DNA of 64,000 nucleotides from Schistocerca nitens (lineage: Eukaryota > Arthropoda > Insecta > Orthoptera > Acrididae). Location of the stretch: assembly GCF_023898315.1 (NCBI RefSeq), contig NC_064622.1, forward strand, positions 179,944,178 through 180,008,177. The letters run 5' to 3'. The position numbers and the translations under genes are program-made. Below, piece by piece: positions 19,204 to 30,954 of this stretch. The notes beneath the pieces are model-generated. The model saw nothing but the letters and a program-made list of their open reading frames with translations. It searched no databases and was not told the origin of the DNA. Within the stretch, counting starts at the first letter, position 1; every line of letters starts with the position of its first letter.

Positions 19204-19712
19204 GTGAAAAATGCCCAGTCTTTGAATTCAAGTATCATCCGTAAACGTAATGGCGTTATTGCTAAGATGGAAGCAGTATTAAAATTACGGTGCGATAATC
19301 AAATAAGAGTGAAAAATTGTCCTGTTGATCACAACAGGTTGTGCTCTCTAACAAAGTTGATTTTTGAGAGACTGAAAGAAGAAGCTGGGGAGGCGGCAAA
19401 AAATGAAATGTTTAAAGCTAGAAAAAATTCGTTTAGCCGATTCAAAAGTCGATGTAACTGGCATAGCATCATAGAATGTGGAGAGGCGGCAAGCGCTAAT
19501 ACAGAGACTGCTTCGCTCTGTCCAGAGAAATTCAAGGCCATAACAGAAGCTATACCAGCCAAATAATATTCAGAGTAGATGAAAGTGGTCTGTTATGGAA
19601 GAAAATGCTTAAAAGGGCTTTTATCGGTCGTGAAGAGAAACCTCTCCAGGTTTTAAAGCAATTAAAGATCGATTGACAGTGATGGTTGGCGCGAATGCAA
19701 CTGCTGATTGTT
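19204..19712 (+). pseudogene. Tigger transposase, N-terminal part
   Basis: The CENP-B-type DNA-binding region reads LIFERLKEEAGE and NSFSRFKSRCNWHS, then CGEAASANTETASLCPEKFK. A stop at the end of 19566 and a frameshift follow, and the catalytic core begins with IFRVDESGLLWKKML, carrying the first catalytic aspartate. The next residues, AFIGREEKPLQVLKQLKID, lead to a stop and then VMVGANATADC, where the Tc1 insertion begins at 19713. Order and spacing match Tigger transposases. Confidence 0.85.
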
Positions 19713-21026
19713 CACTACTGGCCATTCAAATTGCTACACCACGAAGATGACGTGCTACAGACGCGAAATTTAACCGACAGGAAGAAGATGCTGTGATACG
19801 CAAATGATTAGCTTTTCAGAGCATTCACACAAGGTTGGCGCCGGTGGCGACACCTACAACGTGCTAACATGAGGAAAGTCTCCAACTGATATCTCATACA
19901 CAAACAGCAGTCGACCGGCGTTGCCTGGTGAAACGTTGTTGTGATGCCTCCTGTAAGGAGGAGAAATGCGTACCATCAAGTTTCCGACTTTGATAAAGAT
20001 CGGATTGTAGCCTATCGCGATTGCGGTTTATCGTATCGCGACATTGCTGCTCGCGTTGGTCGAGATCCAATGACTGTTAGCAGAATATGGAATCGGTGGG
20101 TTCAGGAGGGTAATACGGAACGCCTTGCTGGATCCCAACGGCCTCGTATCACTACCAGTCGAAATGACAGGCATCTTATCCGCATGGCTGTAACGGATAG
20201 TGCAGCCACGTCTCGATCCCTGAGTCAACAGACGGGGACGTTTGCAAGACAACATCCATCTGCACGAACAGTTCGACGACGTTTGCAGCAACATGGACTA
20301 TCAGCTCGGAGACCATGGCTGCGGTTACCCTTGACGCTGCATCACAGACAGGAGCGCCTGCGATGGTGTACTCAATGACGAACCTGGGTGCACGAATGGC
20401 AAAACGTCATTTTTTCTGATGAATCCGGGTTGTGTTTACAGCATCATGATGGTCGCATCCGTGTTTGGCGACATCGCGGTGAACCCCCATTGGAAGCGTG
20501 TATTCGTCATCGCCATACTGGCGTATCACCCGGCGGGCATTGACGGCACTTTGAACAGTGGACGTTACATTTCAGATGTGTTACGACCCGTGACTCTACC
20601 CTTCAGTCGATCCCTGCGAAACCCTACATTTCAGCAGTATAATGCACGACCGCATGTTGCAGGTCCTGTACGGGCCTTTATGGATACAGCCAGCACATTA
20701 TCCTGATCTCTCACCAATTGAAAACGTCTCGTTAATGGTGGCCGAGCAACTGGCTCGTCACAGTACGCCAGTCACTACTCTTGATGAACTGTCGTATCGT
20801 GTTGAAGCTGCAGGGGCAGCTGTACCTGTACACGCCATCCAAGCTGTGTTTGACTCAATGCCCAGGCGTATCATGGCCGTTATTATCGCATATTCTCAGG
20901 ATCTATGCACCCAAACTGCGTGAAAATGTAATCACATGTCAGTTCTAGTATAATATATTTGTCCATTGAATACCCGTTTATCTTCTGCATTTCTTCTTGG
21001 TGTAGCAATTTTAATAGCCAGTAGTG
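19713..21026 (+). mobile_element. Tc1-like element, copy 1
   Basis: Ends cactactggccattcaaatt and the reverse complement gcaattttaatagccagtag define a 1,314-bp element. A TA follows the right end; the left flank is tt instead of ta. Sister copies are at 50409-51772 and 55582-56985. Confidence 0.92.
19944..20923 (+). pseudogene. Tc1-like transposase, copy 1
   Basis: Starts MPPVRRRNAYHQVSDFDK. Two helix-turn-helix regions (DIAARVGRDPMTVSRIWNRW; SARTVRRRLQQHGLSARR) bind the element ends. The catalytic DDE core begins with VIFSDESG (first Asp present). A TGA after residue 145 (CTQ*RTW) breaks the frame. A deletion removes the MVWGA block between HTGVSPG and IDGTLNS. The second catalytic motif reads FQQYNARPHVAG, with Tyr where Asp is required. 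SPIENV keeps the Glu. The lesions are different from those in copies 2 and 3. This copy cannot make an active transposase. Confidence 0.88.
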
Positions 21027-21085
21027 TAAGTTAAATTCTCAGAAAATCCAAAAACTTTCAATAATACATGTAAAGGTGGGTTGCC

Positions 21086-21960
21086 CGTGAGTCAAGGGCT
21101 ACAGCTTGGGCGAAAGCTTCAATTGTTCAGCACTGGTTTGGTCATCACCTCATACATGATGCTGAACGTTATTGCCAATTAAAGCAAATCCCATTGAAAG
21201 TGATGCTATTAGTGAACAACGTATCAGAGGATTCTTCTCATACTCTAATTAATGTAGACCCTCGTGTGAATGTTGTATTGTTGCCACTGAATACAACCAG
21301 CTTGCTTCAACCGAGGAACCAGCCAGTCATTAAAACATTTAAAGCTTACCACATGAGACGATCGTTTGTGCGTCTGCATCAAGTAATGTGACTAAACAAC
21401 GAGATCTCTGTTCAAGACTTCTTGAAACAATTCAATGCTTTACAAGTCGTACGAATTACTGGACAATCATGGAATTAAATTTCACAAAAACTTTAAATGA
21501 CATCTGGGAAAAACATTTTCAATTGTTTTCCACCACTGAAACCCAGGGTGATCATCACCAGATCCTGATTATATTGATAATGTGACTGAAGAAGTTGTTT
21601 GTCTTGTCAGGCAATGGATGGTGATGACGTTCAAGAACTTTGGATTCACACGATCAGTGGCTGGCAATTGATAAGCTGATAGAAATGCGTGTGCAACAGC
21701 AAAACATTGTACAATGTGTTTCTTTAGACATAGTTCAATTAGACGAACACATTGCGATTGCAAACTTGACAAAAGGCGTCAGTTCAATCGAAAAAGGGTT
21801 ACAAATTTCAGAAAAAAATAGACTCGATGGAAATGCATATTTATGCTACAAAATGGTGAATAAGAGATTTATTAGCGTTGTGCGAGGAAATTTTGCGTGA
21901 TAAGAAGAAAAAATTGATTCGTCAGACGTACTTGTTAGATTTTATGAAGCCTTCTACGTC
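21086..21960 (+). pseudogene. Tigger transposase, C-terminal part
   Basis: Continues the Tigger core: WAKASIVQHWF, CQLKQIPLKVMLLVNNVSED and VVLLPLNTTSLLQPRNQPVI, followed by TFKAYHMRRSFVR. LLVNN replaces the expected LLVDN, so the second catalytic Asp is now Asn. Two short frames after 21388 may be the decayed C terminus. Confidence 0.8.
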
Positions 21961-22689
21961 ACAGTAACTTTGGTTTACACTGTTGCAACGCATAGAACTG
22001 TAGTGTAATATAATTTGTTGTGTTGTTGAACTTTTATTAAACATTTTTCTTCTAAATTACATTTTTTTAGTCTCTTGGTCCAGTTTAACATAATTTGTGT
22101 GAATTTACATGCAAGATTCAAGTCCGACTTAACGCGTTTTGTGGTTATCGCTCGGTCCCACCTATCGCTTAAGTCTGGGATATTAATGTAACTAATTAAA
22201 GGTTTGTTGCACCCGAATCATAACAACACTTAGTTATTTGTAATTATTTAAGTTTTGGCTCAGTACAATTCCTCGACGAAATGATGCCAGTATGAAAACT
22301 AGAGGCGGTGCTACAATGTGTTAGAACGATGTCTCCTGGGGGTTACTAACGTTTTGCTTGATTTACATATTTCAAAATCTGAACAGAGTATAGTTGCATA
22401 TGCTGGAGTTCTGTGGCTAGTACCGAACTGTATGTTTCGAACTTGGCCCAAATTTAACAGCAATCTGTTGGTCTTGAAATGTTTGCAGCGAATCCCTAAC
22501 CAGTACCAGAAAAGATGGGGGAAAACAAACTAGCTAACACTCTACAGCTTTGTAAAAATAACAGCTACATTTCTCCCTAAGTTCCCAGGGTAACGGAAAA
22601 AGAAGAGAATTTATTTGTTACGGGTTTACGCATTTTCAGTGTCATGGAATCAGCGCATATTACTGAGGAGATCAACGCATATTACTGAA

Positions 22690-23255
22690 ATCCACATTTA
22701 AACGTTCCCTGTGTCAGTAAGATCAACCAATGGTGCTTATGCCAAAGTTTACATTTAAAAGAATGTCACAGAACTGAAATGGCCGAAAACGAGTGTACAG
22801 GTTCTCTTCCCAGAAATACCACACTTTAAGAAAAAAAAAAAATATTGCGGTGAAAGTGAGCCCGATGCGTAGGAGTCAGTTAATGGACATAGTGCTACTC
22901 ACAGTAAAGAACAAAGAAAGGATTTTTTATCTGCCCACCTCTTTCGTCATGCCTTTACATCTTTTTAATCTCAAGAAGTGCTGGAACCCACATTTAAAGG
23001 TTGCCTTTTGTGACTACGATACACGGTACGGTCTGTAGCTGAGCCCGTGTTTACATTTAAAAGAAGGATGAGAAACTATTAAAATGGTCGAAAAAGAGTA
23101 TACGGATTTCGCCTGTCAGTAATACCACCTTTTAGTGGGAAAATGTTGCCGTAAAAGCGAGCCCCCCTGCGTGGGAGTCAGTTAATGGACCCAGTGCTCG
23201 TTCCAGTCAAAAACAGAAAATAGTTTCTTTACCTCCCCACCTCTTTTCCAACTCC
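22690..23255 (+). repeat. Diverged tandem duplication, 302-bp period
   Basis: gtttacatttaaaagaa occurs at 22747 and 23049, and ggagtcagttaatggaca/c with its surroundings also recurs 302 bp apart. The copies differ at many positions and by indels, so the duplication is old. No protein signal. Confidence 0.8.
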
Positions 23256-25935
23256 GGTGACGCAAACTGCGCAGTTAATCGAACAGCTTACGCAGTAGAA
23301 AGAACGGCGATCTATTTGCGCGTGGGCGTCTGTATGCGTAGGCCGTCGTTGAAACCTGGCGCCTCGTGGAATCATGCGGCAATGCATTTATTGAAATACT
23401 TCTAGAAATAGAATTTCCGCCCCGTGCAACGCTAATTTTTCTACAGGAAACATCAGAACCTCAGAGGAACGCATAATGAACGCTGGCATTTTTAGTGGAT
23501 TAAGTAGTGTCTGCTTTCACGATACGGGAGGGAAATTAAATCTGAATAAAACTGTGGAATCCAAGGCGAGTAAAATTTTCTCATTCAGAGCCCGTATAGC
23601 AACAAATTTTAAAGGACGGTGAATGGATAGGAATTAATAATTTCTGCAGGTTAAATGACGTGGATGTAGATACGCAGTCATTCACAAAACAGGAACATCA
23701 TTTTACACAAAGTGAGTTCATTATCTTTTATACGATGGAAACTACAACTAAAGCGAGGTTGATGGCTAAGATTTAGGAAGCCATTATTGGCTTCAAAGAT
23801 GTTAATCATTTCTAACATTCAGAGAAGCATCAAGAGTGGCGAATTTTGAGTGAAACCCAAACATTTCCCTTGTTGCCCTGTAAAAATTTGCATATTTTTC
23901 CAAAAGTCAGCGGAGTTTACACAGTGTCACCTCACTAACATGTGTTACAGACGAAATCGCGAGAGAATTCTGAAACACTGGTTTATTCAGTTTGTTAAGT
24001 GAGGAACTGAGGAAAAGTAGGGTCAACAGCCCACGAAAAAGCACATACTCGGTTCAAAGTAAACGTGCAATGTCTTATGTTGTGCCAAAACCCGTAGCAT
24101 CTCTCGTTTCGGCAGCTGTCGATGGCACCTAAAAATTACATTCTTTCATCGAAAAAGTCTGTAGTTAGCGGAATAACAAGGCAGATAATTAAGTTCTGCC
24201 CAACAACCATATGGTAAAATACTCTCCTCTTTCCGTGCTATCATTTGCTAAACCTCATTTTCATATCTCAAACTGATTATGAGGAATGTTGCGGATATTC
24301 CACTTTTGCCTTATCTCTGGAGCAGCACGTTCGCAAATGAATGTGCTACATTAGATCAACTTGTTCGAGACTGGTGAAGATAGATCAGTTTTCTCGAGAT
24401 TGGTGACAAATAGAGACCTCTACCCAAGTCTACAGAAAAGTTCTATATGTTAGATAAATTTCACATGCAGCAACATATTATGTAATATGAACCAAACTCA
24501 AAATCAAAGCGATCTCAATTTTTCACTGCAGACTTGCAGCGCGAATTTGAACAGTGTCATAATTCCATGTAAATATCACAATAAATATGAGCGTTAACGA
24601 AATGATGGGCACGTTATCATGAACCTGATATATAACGCTATAAGGAAGGCAAAAATGAAAATTTTTTACCATATAGTTTCTACAAAATCTTTTGGGAAAT
24701 GTAGAGGGCGTACGCCTCGATTCTGACATCACTTAGAGCCACTAAGGTGGCAGACACTGTTGGACTCCCCTTCTGAACAAACGGATGAACTCGCCCGACG
24801 CACTGGACGAAAACTGGTAACTGCGCATCGGCCAGAGTAGCCTACACAGACTCTGCTTACTGCACATGTCTATCGTACTCCCTCTGGCAGCGCGAATGTG
24901 GTTGTTGAAATTTATGAAATCGTGAGTGCTGCTATGTGGTCACGGGCAAACTTAATAATGGCTTGTATATTCTGGGCATTAAAATCGCAGCCAAAAAGTC
25001 GCAATCAAGCTGACTTACACTGAAATAGTGTATACGTGTGCTTCGTGTGGAATAAATCTATGGATTGTTATACAACTATTATTAACTTACGGGTGTATGT
25101 GCCGTGTCTTGAAGATTAACAATACCCTCTACCAGAGGCTGGGACAGAGGTGTTACCCCACCCACCTGTACTAACTGAAAATCATCCCTTCTGGACCCTG
25201 TGATCAGGACACAATTGCGGTGGCGGAACTAAACCATGTGATATTGGTGTGTAACCTATGCGCCCGCACCGGCCGTCTTGTACAAAAAAATTGGATGTGA
25301 GGGGCCACCACAACCCTACAAGTGTAACTGCTTCACTTTATCGATTCGATACATGCAGGTATTATTTGCTCACAAAGATTTCGGTATTTAGCTTTGATCT
25401 GTAAATTGCGTGGATATTGTCCTCCCATTGAAGCAACTTGGTACGGAAACTGGGACATTTGTTTGTGTTTTTACTTAGCATTAAGAACTTATATTAGTAA
25501 ACGACACCGTTGTCCACCTTTCAGTTGCTGTGGATGTCATTCTGGAATCAGACCAGTTCAAACCGTGGGTCGTGATCTTGTGTTTTCTAATGTATACAAC
25601 AAACTTATCTTTGTACTTCATACTCTTATCATTGTTCTATTGTTCTGTTGTAACAAATGCATCAATGTTAACTTGGAGCAGCTGTAACTACTCTTTTAGA
25701 GTTTTTATTTTAGGTTAAGAACTTGCCTTTGTACATTGAACTCTTTTTGTTGTTCTTCTGTGGAAAGTGATTAATATGGCACTTGTCTAACTACTGTTGG
25801 ATGTATGGTCTTCCCTGCTCAAAGCCAAATCCAGATAAAGAAATAAACGAAAATCCCTCTCCCTTCCCGCTGGAGCGGTTTCGGGAAACAGCGGTGCCGA
25901 GGGCTCCCACCAGGATCAAAGGGAAACAGGGACAC
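23256..25935. other. Unassigned 2.7 kb
   Basis: No coding domain, SINE, LINE or transposon end that I can recognise. The 97-codon frame at 25394-25687 lacks motifs. Confidence 0.5.
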
Positions 25936-25937
25936 AG

Positions 25938-25962
<25 letters not shown>
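25936..25962. repeat. (GA)n microsatellite
   Basis: About 13 GA units in a row. Confidence 0.97.
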
Positions 25963-25971
<9 letters not shown>

Positions 25972-27295
25972 CTAACCAGCGAATGTACATGAATTCCTCT
26001 ACTTCCTGGCGGTCCCAGCTTCTTCCTGCGAGGAGAAGCTCTTCCCTCGGCCCGCGACTGTATACGGCCACTGTTGTCACAGTGCCATTGTTGTCTAGAA
26101 TTTTAACTATACTAGTGTGTATTCTACCAATTACAATAAAACGATAAAATACGGAAATGTTTTACACCTACATTTTAAAACCACAACATCTTAGGATTGT
26201 GCTATCTTCATAATCATTTGTGCTGCAACTGCGTTTGTCTTCTCGCACTGACAATGCTGGTGAGCTTTAAGTAGCTGCTGGAATTCGTCGTAGGAGCGGG
26301 CAAAACTGTCGAGGAATTTTTTATTTCGTAACAGTTGAAATCAAACTAATCAGTAACTTATCTTCTTCGACGTACAGTACTTGCAGATATAGTTAAGAAA
26401 ATTCACTATTCCACATACTTTTTAAATTCCATGCACGATAAAGACTAGATAAAAATTTAAATTTAAATTTCACATTTCGCGTAGTTTTAATGACATCAGT
26501 AAAATAATTTTATGTACATACAATATAAAGGAAATTTGTATTCAAATGATAGAGCCAGTGAAAATAATGTTAATTTATATTATTTTTCAAAAATTTGATA
26601 TTTATAATGTATTGCATTTATTTCGAGATTTGCTTATGACATTTTACTTTTATTTGAAACCATTGGCATGGAAAGTGTTAAGCATAAACTTTTAAAATAA
26701 TTTCGGAGAAAAGAGTGTCACATGTAAAGATCTGCTTGGCACATGTATTATCTTCGTTCTTCTTAGTGAGTAGTTGGGAGTATTGAATCGGCGAGAAGCA
26801 GATACAGTTGGCGCATGCTGCCGTATTGAACAATTATAATTACAAGATTTTATACTTGGAAGTTCATCCAGATTACTCTGTATGACGAAAATTTCCAGCG
26901 TAATTACTCATCGATGTATTGTTTCACTTATATGAGGCTTTTTAAAGATAAAATATAATTATTGATTTGTGAAACCATTGTGAATGGTTGTAATGGGGAA
27001 GTTCTGAACTCGAAGCCAATTTGGAAATATGGAAGGCAAAAAGTCAACAGATGGCTACACCATAATGACGCACTGTTACTACTTGAAAATCTAAACCTGG
27101 ATCGTATTGCCTAGATGCAAATTATTCTTTGCGCGAGCTACGTTTCTGTCGGAAAGCCACAAGAAACAGATCAGTAGTAAATTTTTTATTGTGCGACCCT
27201 CTTTCTCAGACATTTTGGCTGCAGTACACAGCATTACCACTGACAAAAAGTGCATTTGATAAAAAAAAAGAAATAACCATGTAACATTGCTGACT
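25963..27295. other. Unassigned 1.3 kb
   Basis: Very AT-rich, especially 26440-26720. No supported feature. Confidence 0.5.
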
Positions 27296-27297
27296 GG

Positions 27298-27498
27298 GTG
27301 GTTACACTACGCGTAGTTCGGCCACCTGGTGCTAACCCTTTTATTTGACGCCTTGCACGACGATCAAGATGAGACGAAATGATTAGAGGAACAGAAATAC
27401 GCAGTCCACAAGCGAATGAAACCTTCGACGCAGCTAGGAATCGAACTCGGGACGTTGCAATTTAGAAGCAGCGGTGCTAACCACTAAAACACGAGCTA
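27298..27498 (-). mobile_element. tRNA-derived SINE, another head
   Basis: On the minus strand the head reads gtgttttagtggttagcacc with B box gagttcgattcctag. The body includes cttgatcgtcgtgcaaggcg and the end ggtggccgaactacgc. Only this one copy of the head type is in the window. Confidence 0.8.
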
Positions 27499-27542
27499 AG
27501 AACATGTAAACAACAATGAAGGGAATTTCTGAAATTTGTACA

Positions 27543-27730
27543 TTTATAATTGCGTAGGCTTCCACGGCCAGAGTCAGTCGACATACAAGTCTTCTGGGTG
27601 AGGTACAGTGTCATAATGTATAAAACTACTGCTGCTGGAGAAAAACCAACGTTTTGGCCACGGTTGCAGCGGCATTCTTCTGGGTTAAGTACTGGGTCTT
27701 GTACATGTAACTGTTTTCTGCGTAAACCCC
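27543..27730. repeat. Probable dispersed repeat fragment
   Basis: The phrase ccaacgttttggccacggtt followed by ggcattcttctgggttaagt resembles a dispersed insect repeat. I cannot name it, and there is no second copy here. Confidence 0.3.
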
Positions 27731-28109
27731 TTCAGACGAGTCTTCTAATTTCACTTATTAATTTCGAAATGATTGAAGCAGAGGTGCTGTATTTTTGCAA
27801 ACTGAATTTTTTTGCAGACTGGAACAGCTGAAAACGATAATGTATGAATGTAGTGATTCATTTTAGGACTTGTGCAGTACGTTATAATTGTAATAAGAAG
27901 AAGGAAGAGGAAAAAACTGATAAAAGAAAAAGAAGAAACCAGCGCACCACGGAAGAATTATCTGAATCGGTAGATGTGGAGATGTGGTATAAGTGTACAG
28001 AAAAATAATAGCTCACAATTTCCGAAAAATTTCAGTCATTGAAGAGAAAGGGATTCACAAATAAAGCAAGTCAACAACGCTATTGTCCACCTCCAGGCCT
28101 AGTGCCAGC

Positions 28110-28566
28110 AGTTATTCTGCTTGGCATTGATTAGCAGAGTTGTCGGATGTCCTCCTGAGGGATGTCATGCCGAACTCTGTCGAATTGGTGCGCTAGATTG
28201 TCAAAATCGCGAGCTCGTTGGAGGTTCCTGCCCAAAATGCTCCAATGATGAGAGATCCAGCGACCTTGCTGGCCAGGGTAGGGTTTGGCAAGCACCAAGA
28301 CAAGCAGTAGACTCTCGCTGTGTGCAGGCGCGAGGATTATCTTGCTAAAATGTAAACCCAGGTTGGCTTGCCATGAAGAGCAACCAAACGAGGCGTATAA
28401 TATTGTCGACATACCACTGTGCTGTAAGGGTGCATCGTATGACAACCAGAATGGTCCTATAACGAAAAGAAATGGCATCCCAGACCATCACTCATGGTTG
28501 TCGGGCTGTATGGAAAGCGACAGTATCCCACTGCTGTATGTGGCTTTTCCAGGCACGTCTTCAGCT
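28110..28566 (-). pseudogene. Tc1-like transposase fragment, inverted arm
   Basis: Minus-strand reading gives VMVWDAISFRYRTILVVI, then TLTAQWYVDNII, then QQDN followed by RAHTARVYC (second catalytic Asp kept), and near the end FDNLAHQFDRVRHDIPQEDI. It is broken by frameshifts. The order matches the second half of a Tc1-family transposase. Confidence 0.75.
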
Positions 28567-28638
28567 TGGAATCTCATCGACTGGAGTAGAATGGTCTTCA
28601 GTGATGAGACCCACTTCGAACTGAGCCCCTATGACCAC
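28567..28638 (+). pseudogene. Tc1-like transposase, catalytic block, plus strand
   Basis: Reads WNLIDWSRMVFSDETHFEL then SPYDH, holding the first catalytic Asp in SDET. It stops at the LINE insertion and continues at 33657. Confidence 0.8.
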
Positions 28639-29609
28639 CCCACATGGGGCTAATACTCTTTGGCGAGTGCATACTTTGCTACTACGGAATCCCAGCCTTC
28701 CCAGCTCTACTTCCTCTTGCTATGCTACCTATTTACTCTTCGACTATCTCCTACCTCCTCTGACTTTCCATTGGATCGTTCTTTTGGTGAAGACTGTGCC
28801 TGGACTTCGACACGATTTTAGTCTTGATTTCTAGTTCCACTCCCAGTGCTATCTTCACCTTCCATGAACGATTATATGGTGACCATCAGAGGGTCTGACC
28901 TGCCATTTTTCCCAAATCTTCCAGAAGTATATGTCGTGCAGGGAAGATCGCCCACTGTGGTGTATGTTCCACCTCAGTGCCCTTATGTTTGCTGTAGTAC
29001 ACCCAGAACACACCATTGCAGTCATCCAACTGAGGGGAGTCGTCAAGTACTGGCTCGATGGTAGCCCCCTGACTACATAGGGACTGCACTGTTAGTGCCG
29101 GCACTGCACGCTCCACTTCTATGCCATGCAGTATGTTCCCATCATGACAGGGTCACAGGGACTCCCAGCAACAGATGACTGGCCAGGTAGCTGTTGCTGT
29201 AGTTGGGTGGCACCCATGAGGAGAGCCGCTGCTCAGAGTCGATGGCACTATGGCACATAATTCGCACATGAAGCGACTTAAACTTCCTTTCAATAGTGGT
29301 CATTCAGCCCCAGCAATCTCTTCAAATGGAAAGGCCTCATGTGATGCAACGAAGTACGATTCCAAAGCATTCCATTCCCTGGCCATGCCATGGAGGAATG
29401 CAGGACTAGACGACAAGGAGCAAAATCCTCCCCCCACCCCCCCAACACCTGGTCTGTACCAGGACTCAGCCAGTCACCTTTTTGGCCACAAAGTCTTTAC
29501 TTTTTCTTGAATACACTGAAGACAAATACAGGGAAGTTGCAGCCATCTATAAAATGAAGAGCAGTTCCCTCCGGATGAAAATATCGTCTCCTGCCCAGTC
29601 ACAGGTGCT

Positions 29610-30700
29610 GCTCTCTTGTTAACACTTGGGTGACATTCCCGTGACTGTCATTCCCCCCCAAGAGTCTCAATAGGATCCAGGGCATAATCTTTCACTGTGA
29701 TCTTCTTTTGAAATCTGACGATGAGCTGCAGGACAGCTTAGAGCGACAGGGTGTGCACTTTATCTGTCATGTCCATAGAGGACCAATGCAAAACAGAATT
29801 GCTACCAGAGCCATCATCTTGGTTTTTGAGGGTGGTAATTTGCTTGAGAAGGTCAAGGTGATGGTCCATTGGTGTGGCGTGAGAGCCTACGTTGCTCCTC
29901 CTATGAGATGCTTCAGGTGTATGAAGTTAGGACATATGCTACCTCTGTCTGCAGGAGCTGTGGATGTCCAATGCATGTGAAAATTCCCTGTGCCCCCCCC
30001 CCCCATATGTGAAAGTTGCGGCGTGCTCCTCTCTCCCTGCTAGCAAGACTGATCCATTTTTTACAGTAAGAAGAAAATCCGCAAGTGTAAGGTGGTGGAA
30101 AAGCTCACAAATCAAGACGCCAGAAAAACGTATGAGCGTCTTATTCCGGTACAAATGACACAATCTTACACTACAGCTGCGACATCGTCACTTTCTCTGT
30201 CGGTAGTGCCTTCATCTGTTACGCCACTTACATTGCGCCATCAGAGCTGTCCATGGTACCTACCGCCCATGTGGTCAGGGGCTCTTCTGGTGCTTCCCTG
30301 GCACTCACGTCAGCAGCATTGGCTCCCCACCTACTGAGAACACCAGTCCCATACCACAGTTGGAGGCACCTCAACCTCCTCTGCTTTTTATAGCTAGTAA
30401 GAGGTCTCTCAGGACTCTTCATTCCACAGTGCCTGCTGGTCCACGGCCAGTCACCAGCCAGTGGCTGAAGGAACCGCAGGCTGCTGACCATTGGACTTCT
30501 TGTTCTTCCTCTGTCCCCAAAACCAATTCAGTGACACCTTTCCAGTCCTTGCCATCTAAGGAGAAGAAGGACAATAAGGACAAAGAGAAGTCCTCTAATA
30601 CAAAGGAAACTGTGGTGGCGCCCACGCCACCAGACCCTGTATGTACTCCCTCTGTGCCCAAGGTGGAGATCCCAGTGGCCCCTGAGACACCAGATCTCCT
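29610..30700 (+). pseudogene. LINE ORF1 (gag-like) relic
   Basis: ORF1 proteins of Jockey/I-type LINEs bind the element RNA. The visible core is HFICHVHRGPMQNRIATRAI, then VMVHWCGVRAYVAPPMRC and FRCMKLGHM, which starts a CCHC zinc knuckle that soon goes out of frame. An Ala-Arg-Lys-Thr-Tyr-Glu stretch (DARKTYERLIPVQMTQSY) follows at 30110-30180, then Ser/Pro/Lys-rich coding-like sequence to about 30700. Poly-C runs near 29993 and 30780 mark slipped sites. Multiple frameshifts. Confidence 0.65.
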
Positions 30701-30838
30701 CAGGTAACATGGCACAGAACCTGTCTGTGAATCCCCTGATGTCTCAACCGGTGGCAGCTCATGGAGTCATAACTTGCCTCCCCCCCCCCCCCCCTGGCAG
30801 GTCGCTTCATTGCTCCAAAGCATTCAGACAGTCGGATC

Positions 30839-30951
30839 GGCCGCGAATTGCCATGGTTCGCGCGACTACCCATGTCGGAGGTTCGAGTCCTCCCTCAGGT
30901 ATGGGTGTATGTGTTGTCCTTATTGGAACTTACGAAAAATTTAAAAAAAAT
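30839..30951 (+). mobile_element. Short tRNA-derived SINE (head with little body)
   Basis: Head ggccgcgaattgccatggtt with B box ggttcgagtcctccc, then a short body and an A-rich tail. The 9-bp duplication agtcggatc lies at 30830-30838 and 30952-30960. Confidence 0.88.
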
Positions 30952-30954
30952 AGT

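Larger units (their letters stand above)
18852..22190 (+). mobile_element. Tigger DNA transposon with nested Tc1
   Basis: The left terminus cagtagtaccccaacttacg is a typical Tigger inverted repeat and follows a TA. The right end near 22120-22190 is degenerate (cgacttaacgcgttttg). Transposase coding blocks lie at 19204-19712 and 21086-21590, separated by a complete Tc1 element. Without the Tc1 the element would be about 2 kb. Confidence 0.85.
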
